Assembly (NCBI RefSeq): GCF_030272615.1
Contig: NC_081410.1
Location: forward strand, 141,888,849 to 141,952,848
DNA length: 64,000 bases
Reading direction: 5' to 3'
From: Cryptomeria japonica
Lineage: Eukaryota > Streptophyta > Pinopsida > Cupressales > Cupressaceae
The number at the start of each line of letters is the position of its first letter. The first letter of the stretch is position 1. Made by a program: the position numbers and the translations under genes. Below the pieces are notes generated by a model that was given only the letters and a program-made list of their open reading frames with translations, was not told the DNA's origin and did no database searches. Positions 47,320 to 58,111 of the stretch are shown here, one piece after another.

Positions 47320-47950
47320 TATTGAAGCTTATAAGGATAAACATTGGTTAAAGGCAATGGAAGATGAATTAGATCATATAGAGAAGAATGAAACTTGGAC
47401 TTTGATTCCCCGGCCTAAAAATAAGAATGTTATTAGAACTAAATGGGTTTTTAGGAATAAACTGAATGAGGATGGTCAAGTTGTAAGAAATAAGGCTAGA
47501 TTGGTTTGTAAAGGATATTCTCAAATGGAAGGAATTGATTATGGTGAGACATTTGCATCTGTAGCTAGAATTGAAGCTGTTAGACTATTTCTTGCCTATG
47601 CAGCTTATAAGAACTATAAGGTTTATCAAATGGATGTTAAATGTGCATTTTTGAATGGTGAACTTGAGGAAGAAGTATACATTGATCAACCTGATGGATT
47701 TTCACTGACAGATGATAAAGATATGGTTTGCAGGTTGAAGAAAGTTTTATATGGATTGAAACAAGCTCTTAGAGCTTGGTATGCAAGGTTGGATAAATAT
47801 CTTTTGAAGGTTGGTTTTACTGAAGGCAGTGTTGATAGTAATTTATATTATAAGATCACTGATAATGATATTCTGATTATTGAAGTATTTGTTGATGATA
47901 TCATTTTTGGAGGAGAAGATAAATTGTGCATGAATTTGCTAACAATATGA
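47320..47950 (+). pseudogene. Copia reverse transcriptase
   Basis: [20 protein letters not shown] begins the RT block straight after truncated integrase. Then [52 protein letters not shown] and [13 protein letters not shown] is the catalytic motif. The frame is open for 253 codons, from inside integrase. Confidence 0.88.
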
Positions 47951-48060
47951 AGAATGAATTTGAAATGTCCACGATTGGTGAGATGAAATTTTTCTTAGGT
48001 TTGTAGATTACTCAAACTGACAAAGGCATTTTTATTTGTCAAATTAAGTATCTGAGGGAA

Positions 48061-48560
48061 TTGTTGAAGAAGTTTGGTATGGATAATTCCAAACCGGTAA
48101 GTACTCCTATGGTGACAAGTGACAAGTTATCTCTCAAGGATACTTCTACACTGGTAAATCCAATAACGTATAAGTCTATGATTGATGGTATGTTATATCT
48201 AACTCAGACTAGACCAGATATTATGAATGCAGTAAGTATTGTTCCAAGATATCAAAGAAATCCTAAGAAAAATCATGAATGTGCAGTAAAAAAAATATTC
48301 TGGTATTTGCAAGGAACAACAGAATATGGTTTATGGTATTCTAAAAATGATGATTTCAATTTATGTACATATACTGACTCAGATTGGGCAGGAGATACTG
48401 ATGACAGGAAGAGCACTTCTGGTGGAGCTCTCTTTCTTAGAAAGAAACTAGTTTCATGGATCAACAAAAAATAGTCATGCATTTCTTTATCTATTGCAGA
48501 AGATGAGTATGTTGTAGCAGCAACTAATTGCACTCAAGTATTGCGGATGAAACAAATGTT
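48061..48560 (+). pseudogene. Copia RNase H, truncated
   Basis: MVTSDKLSLKDTSTLVNPIT then YLTQTRPDIMNAVSIV, TYTDSDWAGDTDDRKSTSG (catalytic Asp) and, after a stop, AEDEYVVAA. Similarity stops near 48555. Confidence 0.85.
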
Positions 48561-48719
48561 TTTGATTAATAAAGCAGTGAGAACAAGGGCACCGACCCTT
48601 TACATAGCAAAACTATTAAAAATCATAGCGCAAAAACAACACTATAACAACAATTAACAACAACTATCATAAAAAAGGAACCAAGTGTTTAGAAATCAGA
48701 AACAACAACATAAAACAAA

Positions 48720-49883
48720 AACAAACTATAGGGGTGCCTTGCGCACCCTTGTGGCATCCATAACACTGTTCCATTCATTAGAAAAGAATTTGTAGAGGTC
48801 CCTAGCCTCCTTTTTGTCCTCCTTAGTGTCTGCATAGTGTTCCCTCAACAGAGAGAGGGTGAGCGCGGAACTGTGTAAGACCTGCACATGGAATTTGTTT
48901 GGGCCCACCATTTGGGCTTCCCAAGCCTCCATCTTGTTCTTGAGTTGGTTAACATCCTCCTTGATAGTCTACAGATCAAGAACAGGGCCAAGGTTTTCAA
49001 TTCTCTGCGTGATGTCCAACACATCCGTGCTCAGCTTTTCTATTTGTTGGAAAGTAGGTACCTCCTGGGGGTTCTCAGCAACCAAGTCATCCATACTTTC
49101 TCCAGTCTCTTTGGGCACACCACCAACAAGGGAGTTATCATTATCCTTAATCAGACCCATCAGAGGGATAGAATGAATCACTTGTTCAGCCATTTTTAAA
49201 TCCATATCCAAATTACCAAATTCCAGAGCTTTGCTGTCAGGGATTTCCACGCCCATAAGACCCTCAGTGTCCGTGTTCATAGGGGTCGTATCTTTATCAT
49301 CAATGAGGTCCTAGGTTTTCATTTCAAAGATACTCATGTCAGTAGTGCCAATAGTAGTTGGGACCATGGGGTTCCTAGTCACATTAACTTTAACAACATC
49401 CCCATTAGGGCCCCCCATAGTTTTAGGGCCCTCCTCCTTCTTGTCCCCAATGGGTTCCTCCTCACAGTCCAAATTTTTGATCACCGGGGTCTTCTTTCTA
49501 TGGCCTTTGGAAGCAAGAATGGAGGATCTCCTTTTAACCTCCGAATACGGGGAAGGGTTGTCATTCTCAGTATCCTCAGAGGAAGAACTTTCATCATAGA
49601 CAATGCGTTTGTGTTTAGCGGGGGTTTTGCTTTTGCCCTTGGACAGGGAGCGAGAAGCACTGGGAGAGGCAGGAAGAGTTAAACTACGGGAGATCGTCGA
49701 TAAGGAAACAACCGAGGCATAAGTAGGCAGGGACATGGTGGTCATAGAAAAGCCCTCAGGGGGATATTGGAAGAATCTAGGGAAAGCCATAAAAAGGGTT
49801 GTGAGCTGCTGGGGAGTCGGCATGGGGGGCTGAGAGAGCGAAAGATTCCGAGGGGGGCAGAGAACCTCATGGAATTTATACAA
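48720..49883 (-). pseudogene. unknown ORF with two in-frame stops, Ser-rich plus helical C-part
   Basis: Three open blocks (49883-49311, 49280-48969, 48932-48726) share one frame, separated by single stops, so they look like one ORF of about 385 codons with two nonsense changes. The likely start is the Met before PTPQQL. The N-part is Pro/Ser-rich with a KGKSKTPAKHKR basic patch followed by DESSSSEDTEND. The C-part (VPTFQQIEKLSTDVLDITQR) looks helical. I do not recognise it; it could be a retroelement ORF or a captured gene. Confidence 0.45.
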
Positions 49884-51400
49884 CCTATAAATAAGACCCT
49901 AGTGGAGGAGGTAGGGAGGCTTATCCCCATGCTTGGGGTTTGTTGGTTCCCAAAACCACATATTGGAAAACCAAAAGACTTGCCAAATCCTCAAGTAGTC
50001 CAATCAACTTTGGCCAACGAACAGGGATGGTCGAAGACCAAATCCCTCTGCACTTTAGGCTCCACTGAACCTAGGTGGGTGTGCCTCTTCCTCTCAAGCA
50101 CAAAAGAGGTTGTTTATAGTGGACTTAAACCTTTTAGCAAGTTTACACAACTAGCAAATTATTGTTCTACAACTATGCTTTATTATGTGTTTTAATCGAA
50201 TGCTTTGAAAATAAATGATTGTGAATGTATGTTGAAAATGAAATTGCTTTTAGGACTTAAATAAAATCTGCATAGATCAGTTCATATAGGATTTGGGAAG
50301 AATGTTTCTCTATCAAGGACCTTGAATGCATACATATCAAAACCTTAAAAGATCAATAACAGACCAGTGCCTCTATCCAGGGATATATATGACACTTTGT
50401 GGACAAAATATCTTATCAACTCAAGAGACAATTCCTCATCAACTATGAAGGTTCAATATGCATTACACAAACAATAAGAGCTTACTCTTTCACTTAATGT
50501 GATTCACATCATAGAAAATCTATAAATAGATTTATCAAGAGGACAAAGGTAACTCATCAACACAAAAGTGTACACAATATTTTGAAAAAGAGATAGTGAA
50601 CCTTGTATATTAATCTTTAGGAAATAATTGCATACATAAGTTGCACTTGTAAATACTTCATTACAGATTGCTTGCACAAAATGATACTTCTTATTCCTAT
50701 AGACTTATCTGATACAAAATGATATTCAATCCTTACAACATTATGTTGTTCTTGTCCCCTTTTGTCATTGGTTTTGGTATCCCGTTATATACATAACTGA
50801 AGGGATGCGAACAAGCTTCAAACCGATGCATCTATTCCTAACTATAGATGGAGGAAACGGATTGAATACAAGATTCAATCTTCCAACATCCAACAATGAA
50901 GTACCTGCAAAACACACACATGCAAATGCAAATATCTAAGCTAAAACACACATCCATGCAACAAAAATTCACTCCATTGCACTCCTATTCCTCAAGATTT
51001 CACATTTGATATATTTTCTCTTAGGAAGCACTTATGCAAAAAGCTATGAGGAAATGGAGATTTGAGAATGCAAAGATAGCGGATAAGATGTCAAGATAAT
51101 GGGATGCAAACTGACATAAGTTTGGCGCATAAAGATGAGATGCTCAAATAAGAGAGAGGGGCTTGTTTAAATATATTTTCTCTGGGCGAGTTCGTGTTGT
51201 GGGATGAATATGGGATAATGCAAGATGAGTGGTAAATGGGAAATGGTAAGTGGTAGGAGGGAATATTTAAGGGTTTTATTAAATAAATAGTGAAATGTGT
51301 ATAACGTGAATGCATGAAGGTGTATGCATGAATATGATATAATGTTTTATTTAATACATTTAAAAGATAAATGACGATATATTAATAATAGCATAATGAA
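49884..51400. other. unassigned sequence
   Basis: A plus-strand frame of 142 codons (49767-50195) overlaps the unknown ORF and has no recognised domain. The rest is AT-rich without LTR ends or motifs. Confidence 0.45.
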
Positions 51401-52730
51401 AGATGGAAATTATGAATAATGAATTATGGATAAATAATAATGTAATAATAAGGACTCGCCCGATGTTAAGAGAAATTTGAAATTAAATGAGGACAAATTA
51501 ATGGAAATTTTTATGTGTCTAAATTTTCCCCCTCTTTGAGACAATGCAACTTGTCGCATTGTTTCAAAGAAAATGATCAACCGATATATGCCCCAAAGGT
51601 GTCCTAGTAGGGACAATGATTGATTGGTTATGCCCCCTCGAGAGATTGATCGAACATAATGATGGAGATTGATCTCTCGATAGATCGCGAGAGAAGATTG
51701 GATGATTGATATTGCGCAAGTGATTAGATTGAGATGTACATTTGATAGAAATGCATAGTTGATGAGGCGTAACTGAACAATTGATGGAAATGAACAGTAT
51801 AGACGAATTGATAAGCTGATTAAGTTGATTGAGCTGATTAAGCTGATAGGGATTGATGCTAGCGCAAGATAAGGTGATCCAACGATTGATTGATTGATTG
51901 AGGGAATTGAGATTGCAAGAAACAAGGTGGTTGATAAAGGGATTAAAGATTCAAAGACATTGCATCAGTTAGATAAAGTGTTTGATTGATCGCATTGGAA
52001 TAAGAAGAATGAAGAAGATGGTGAAAGAAATGATGAAAAATGTAGATGAGAAGGAGGATGAGAAGAGAAAAGTGATGATTATGAAGAATGATGAGAAAGA
52101 GGATATGAAAGTAATGAGAATTCTTGTGCTTTTTAAGTGCTTGTATCATCATCGAGCTTATTATAGCAAAAAGACTAAAAATCATTTCGATATGAATTAG
52201 ATCTAAATGAATCAGTCATACCAATTGCGAGAAAGAAAATATATCAGACAGTAAAGGAATACCTCAGTGTGTATCAGACCAATATGTCCTCAATGATGTT
52301 AAGTGATCATGTCCTAGGACGTGTCATCATATTCCTAAGGAACATTCTGCAAGCAACAAACAAGTGAACATGCCCCATCCTCACCTTTCTAGTCAATGAC
52401 ATCTTGGAGATAAAATCTCTAGTCAGAGACATCCTGGAAAAGCTAAAAGACATGTCACCAAAAAAGAAAACGAGAAACAATCAAGAGAAAATAAGCAAAC
52501 AAGCAAACAATATGTTTCATGTCGAATGATTTTTTTGTTCACAGTTAATGTGTTTGGTTTTAATAAGTCGATAAGATGTTTTTATGTTTGCTCAATCATA
52601 ATATCATCACGTCATGAATTCATTGAAGTGCAAAGTTGCATGCTTGTCTTAAGTGTTTGTGTCTTCGCAATGTTTATTACATATTTTTGGATGTTTATGA
52701 TTTTTAGGCTTTTTATGAATGTTTTATTTT
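51401..52730 (-). other. non-coding 3' region of Gypsy B (tentative)
   Basis: Purine-rich on the plus strand with many GATTGAT and GATGA words, which create long false frames. Minus-strand AAAGAGGGGGAAAATT at about 51522-51537 could be a polypurine tract of the minus-strand Gypsy B, with its 3' LTR to the left. Not proven. Confidence 0.35.
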
Positions 52731-52734
52731 TAGG

Positions 52735-52935
52735 CTCTTTTCAAGATATTTTATGATTTTTCTGATTTTTTCAAGACATTTTAGGTTTTTTTATGATTTT
52801 TTCAGGACATTTTATGATTTTTAAGATTTTTGCAAGATTTTTTATGATTTTTAGGGTTTTTTTCGGACATTTGTACAATTTTTATGATTTTTTCAGGACA
52901 TTTTATGATTTTTATGATTTCTTTTTTTCTCATTT
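52735..52935. repeat. T-rich tandem repeat
   Basis: Imperfect repeats of TTCAGGACATTTTATGATTT and variants, about six copies with period near 30-35. Low complexity, no coding. Confidence 0.8.
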
Positions 52936-53152
52936 TGACTTGTTTCTTTCATTTTTTTGACTTTTTTGAACTTTTGGAAGATGATGGATACTTGATAGGA
53001 GATATGAATCAGGAATCAAGTTGTTCTCTAGATAATACCCCTGAAAGATCTTCTATAATGATCCATGGCTATTGATGGTATGTTTAAAGATGTTGATAGG
53101 GTGATGGTAAAGGGAGATGAAATGGATGATAAGACAAAAAGGTTAGAACGAT

Positions 53153-54995
53153 CTATGCAAAGGATTGGATAAGAGGGATGAGAGGATAGAAAATAGGTGT
53201 TGGATAATGGATGGGATGTTGTAAGATTTGTGTAGGAGTAGATGGAAATATTGGCAAGGTCAACATTGGCACACACCTTGAAGGGTGATGGAATGAGGGA
53301 TGAATAGTGGAGTTTGGAGTTTGTGATTTTGATGGAAAGGTTGATGTGGATTTTAGGACACAAGGAGCCAAAATAGATGAAGGAGGTGACAGAGGTTTTA
53401 GAATAGTGGATGTGGGAGAAGTTGGAGTAGAAAACTTGAATACCAATTTTGATTTTTCTTTAGTGTGCAAGTCCTGTACGAGCAACTTGGGAATCCACAT
53501 GGTTCTTGATTTTTCATTTTTTTGTGATACTTTAGAACAAATTGCTTCAATGTAAGACTTAGGAAGCCATACAAATTTTGACTTTTCTTCTTTATTTGTG
53601 GGCCTTTGTGACCTTTTGGAAATTTCTTTCTTTTGTAGTCCCTTGGAATGCATTGCTTCTACAAGCACCTTAGGAACCCATAAGGTTTTTGAAATTTGTT
53701 TCTTTTGCTCAATGGGCCTTTGTGACCTTTTGTATATCTCTTTTTCTTTTTGGATCACATTTTGCTTTGTTTTTACATGTCGATTAGATGGGACATGTTG
53801 ATCCTTAAATGTATGCGGATTGTTTGACTCGTGACTTTTATGCTTGGCATCCAAATTGGTCGGAGAAGCAAAAGAATGTGTAGATGGATAGGAAAGATAT
53901 GAAGGTATTTTGGATGGATGGAAGGTGCTCAAAGATGTGTGCCTTTTTTGATCTCACATAAGGGATGGAGGGATAGAGGGACCTAAAATAGATGGAAGGG
54001 GTGAAGGGGAAGGCGTGTATTTGGATTTAATTGGAGAAATGTGGGATTTATGAGGGATACCAACATCTTGAGAGTGAGCAATGTAGCCAGGATAATCAAG
54101 ATTTTCTTTTATATCAGGGGGTTCTAATATACCAGGTTCATGAATGTCTAACCCTTTTCTTCGATAATGCATGCTTTGGAAGATCTTTTTAACAAAGGGT
54201 TTCTTCTTACTTTTGATGCCAAGGGCAAGTCCATTTTGAGGTGGAGGTGGCTTGCAAGGAATGATAGGATCATGAGAGTGATTTATGGGCATGATGGAAT
54301 TTTGAGGAAAACATGAAGAATTATGACAAGGGAATAAAGGGATACTTTGATCTTGACATGGAAGATGACCATTTGATAGAGTAGGAAGGGTGTTTGACAC
54401 TTCATTTTGAATAGGAACATTTGAAAAGGTAGACAAGGCATCATGATCTTGCTTAGGAAGTAGATTAGGAATAGGATTTGGAAGGATGCTTTGCTCTTGA
54501 GATGGAAGGGGGTCATCTTGGAAGAAATGGAAAGGTATAAGGGGATCATCATGGGATTCTAGGGAGGTAGGATCTTTTTTAACCATTGGATGGGATTGGA
54601 GAGTTTTGATGTCTTGATCTTGATTTATGATAGGACTTGTTTCTTCATTAATCAGATTATCCTCTTGACATGGAGCCACTTCTACGGAAGGGGTAGTGTT
54701 TGCGATATGCATGGGGGATTCTTGGAAGGTGTTCATGTTTTTGCATGATGGGGAAGCATTTTGGATGGGGCCTTCTAGAGTGGATATGATTGGAATTGGA
54801 GTGTATGATGGCATAGGATCTAAGATATCTAAATCGTATAAAGGATTTGTATGAAAAAAAGGATTAGCTTGAATTTGTACTGCGGATAGACCTTGAGGGT
54901 CAACATGAGAAGTTTCACCATTAGGTTCATTGTTTGAAGGAGATGGTATGGATTGTTGTTGAGAAGTTTTAGGAGATGAAGGCATCGTGGAAGAG
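53153..54995 (-). pseudogene. Gypsy B polyprotein, Pro/Ser-rich part, one stop
   Basis: 54985-53954 and 53932-53153 are one frame broken by a single TGA at 53954, within ATGTGAGAT. The first block is Pro/Ser/Asn/Gln-rich and unstructured. The second has three imperfect repeats of about 40 residues built on SKRSQRP...WxPKxxxEAxxSK. It continues 63014-63373 in frame once the 55001-63008 element is removed. No protease or RT motif is seen. Confidence 0.65.
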
Positions 54996-55000
54996 ATGGA

Positions 55001-56142
55001 TGTTACTACTTATCAGATTGCCATTAGTTTTATGTCAAAGTTATACTATATACTCTAGTCGGTTATCTATTACCGAGATATTCAGTCGGTATGCACAGTC
55101 TAGTTGGTTATAGAAGAAAGCAGTCACAGAACACAGTATACACCGAGCTGTCTACCGAGTATCATTTCATGTCTACCGAGCAACAAAGATGACACACCGA
55201 GTTGATATGCACTGAGTGGAACGTGTTACCAAATTCATTGAACTTGGAAATGCATATGAAAACGTGTTACAAGATCAAGGCACATCTAACCGTTATCATA
55301 TTGGAAATTGCACTTAAAGATTGTGTATGATTTTGATGTCATCTAACCAATGAAATAATTTGCACGGTTATTCATTCAATAAATCGTGTTTACAAGATCG
55401 AAGCAATGAATTGGATCACCATCATAAGAGATCTATTTATACAGCATGAGTTAAGAGTTAAAGAGGTGTGTGCATGAGTGTAAGAAGACTGTTATAGAAA
55501 CATAGAGGTCACCGAGAAGGTTTTCAGAGAACAGTCAAAGAACAGAGTAAACAAAAGGGTTTACCGAGTTACTATATGGGTTACTGAGGTATGCTATAAT
55601 CAAGGTAATCTTATTCTGAGCACATAGAATCTGCTATAACATTCCAGATGTAATGTTGCAGATATTTGTAATAATTTTATTGTAATATTTTGAAGTTGTA
55701 AGAGAAACCTTTAACAGGGTAAAAGACTCTAATCAAGTCTATAAATTGTAAATCCTCTAACCAGGTGCAGCATTTAGATGAAGTGTTGTAAAATCCTTTA
55801 GCAAGGTAGATCTAACAGATCTTGTTACTCCTATCAGGGTATGCTATCAGAAATAGCTAAACATGTAGCTCTAACCGAGCACTCTTTATTATTGTAGTAG
55901 TGAAGTTGTGGGTGCCATCCCCACCGCAATTTTTCTCTCTAACCAAGAGTTTCTGCGTAAACAAAATATATTTGTTATGGAGTGAATCATGTATGATTGT
56001 TATCTATTTGATTTAGCTTTATATTATGTTACTGCACTATTCGGTTTATGCATAATAGTAAAGTTATTGTTGAAGAAATGTTTTGAAGTACTGATTCACC
56101 CCTCCCCTCACAATACATTAGCTTTCCATATTGGGCCTAACA
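55001..56142 (+). repeat. 5' LTR
   Basis: Starts TGTTACTACTTATC and ends TTGGGCCTAACA. Preceded by ATGGA (54996-55000). ACCGAG words recur throughout it and the interior. Confidence 0.9.
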
Positions 56143-56144
56143 AT

Positions 56145-56158
56145 TGGTATCAGAGCTT
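56145..56158 (+). other. primer binding site, initiator tRNA-Met
   Basis: TGGTATCAGAGCTT two bases past the LTR, the Copia-type position. Confidence 0.9.
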
Positions 56159-56204
56159 GAATCTTGGAAAAGGGTTTAACTACCTAAAGAGAAAAATCTT
56201 ATCA

Positions 56205-57557
56205 ATGGAAGGCTATAAACAATCTCAGAGGATTGTGTATCTGCAAGAAGAGCTAGATCATGCTAATCAAGTGATTGCAGACATGCAAAGGCAAATGCAA
56301 AAATCTCTGAAAGTGAGAAGAAGATTATCTGATGATTTGCAGGATTCTCAAGAGTTAGTGGAACAAATTGAGACATCATCTGAGAATAGTATATCTGAAG
56401 AAACTGAAGAAATGATTGGAGTATTGAAAGAAAAGAACAAGGTACTGACTGATCAACTGAAAGCAATGAAAAGAGAACATGAACATTTCAACACACAGAT
56501 GACTAAAAATCTTGATGCATTGAGGACAACTGAGGATAAAGAAAGAGATCTATATAGAGAGAAACAACAACTTGAAGTCTTAGTATCTGATAAGAATGAT
56601 GAAATCACAAGGTTAACTGGAATTCAACAAAACCTATCAGATCAACTAGGTTATGCACATCATGAAGCAAATATGAAAGATGATGAGAATCAAGCATTGA
56701 AACTTGAAGTATCAAAGTTAACCGTTGAACTTGAAACATTGAAGAAATCCAAAGAAACACTGAAGAAGAGTTATGAAGCATCAAAGATGTTGGATGAGCA
56801 ACTGAATACAAGACAACCCAACAAAGATGCAGGACTCAGTTACAAAGGAAAAGTCTCTAGCGAGAAAGGAATTCATACTACCGAGAGAGGAGAATCATCA
56901 AAGCAAGCTGGAAACAAGAATAACATCAAAAGAAAGAAGCGTATTTGCAACTACTGTAGAAATCAAGGTCACACTGCCAACATATGCCAAATCAGAAAAG
57001 GTAAGCAACCGAATGTCACTAAGTCCAATGGTTATTGTTACAATTGCCATAAATATGGTCACACATCTAATCAAAGTAGGACAAAGTCTGTTAACAATTA
57101 TCAGAAGGCAAAATTCAAAGGGTTTTGTAAAAACTGCAATAGATATGGACATAGTACTGAGAAGTGTTGGTTTAAGCAAAAGAACTATATGTGGTATGCA
57201 CATTGAGCAAATGCTAGAGGTTACTGAACTCACATAGATCCTTACCGACAGTATTTTGCTGTGCCATGGGATTACAATACAAGGATATGGTGTGAATGTT
57301 GTGGAAGATATGGACATATAAGTGCCAACTGTTTTATAAGGTTTGGAATGAACAACCGAAGATCATGGAGAAATCCTGGTATGGCATGTTTTCGTTGTCA
57401 CAAAGTAGGACACTTAGTTGGAGATTGCAGAGATCAACCTAGAAAAGACACTGAAGAAATAAAAGAAAAATTAAAGATGATTTGGAAAAAGAAGGAAATT
57501 GTGTCAAATAAAGAAAGCACCTTACCTACCAAGTTAGGTGCACCTATTCCAAATTAA
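56205..57557 (+). pseudogene. ORF1: coiled-coil protein with five zinc knuckles (Gag-like)
   Basis: The frame enters from the LTR; ATG at 56205 (MEGYKQSQRIVYLQEELDHA) is the first Met past the primer site. About 240 residues of heptad-like coiled coil are followed by basic linkers and five knuckles: CNYCRNQGHTANIC, CYNCHKYGHTSNQS (last Cys lost), CKNCNRYGHSTEKC, CECCGRYGHISANC and CFRCHKVGHLVGDC. Two stops (57204, 57225) lie between the third and fourth. A standard Copia gag N-domain is not visible. The likely role is RNA binding and particle assembly. Confidence 0.75.
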
Positions 57558-58111
57558 TCGGTAAAGGTATGAAGGGACTGCATTCTTTGAAGGTTAAAAT
57601 CTTAACAGTTCCTATTCTATTATGTACTTAATTCAAAATCTGCATAATTAAGATGTATTAGTAAGTTTGAAATTCTATCAAAGTCTTTTGAAGCACTTTA
57701 CAGGAAGTCTGTCAAGTTGGTGAATACAGGAAACCTGTCTAGTCGGTGAATGAAGGAAGTTTGGTTACTCGGTCAAAATGGAAAAAGGAGAGTAAGTCGG
57801 TTAAAGAGGAATCGAGTGCATTTAATGTTTTTGACCTAACCCACACGGAGCCCGATAAGGTATTTTGTGTACTTAAAAGCATTTTCGTGGTCATTTTCAC
57901 TTACCAAGTTTTCGAGAAAGCAGAGCAAGCGAATCTAAGGCGATCAAACCTCCTACAAAGCAAATTCAAGGTATTTACATCAATGTCAACACATCGTTAA
58001 GCTTGTTTACCGATCTTATCTAGTTGCCATTATCTGCTAAGTATAAAGCATCCATTGTTTGAAATCCTGAAACCCTAAGGACTCTTTGCTAGTTTTTATC
58101 TGAAATCCACA
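57558..58111 (+). other. spacer between ORF1 and ORF2
   Basis: No protein motif. Repeats of GTCGGTGAATxxAGGAA near 57715-57760. Could be leader sequence for ORF2. Confidence 0.5.

Larger units (their letters stand above)
44092..48560 (+). mobile_element. Copia retrotransposon, 5' LTR to RNase H, 3' end missing
   Basis: 5' LTR, primer site, gag, protease, integrase start, RT and RNase H on the plus strand, then an abrupt change of sequence near 48560 with no polypurine tract or 3' LTR. Stops and shifts throughout. Inserted in Gypsy A integrase. Confidence 0.85.

Noticed and set aside
49767-50195. 142-codon plus-strand ORF
   Set aside because: Partly antisense to the unknown ORF at 48720-49883 and without a recognisable motif; kept only as a note.
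51410-51925. 171-codon minus-strand ORF rich in Ile, Ser and Leu
   Set aside because: Composition mirrors GATTGA-type low-complexity DNA on the other strand; no domain, and it looks like untranslated retroelement sequence.
55989-56204. N-terminal extension of ORF1 into the LTR
   Set aside because: The frame is open through the LTR and primer site, but translation should start past the primer site. The same LTR frame recurs at 62855 without an ORF1.
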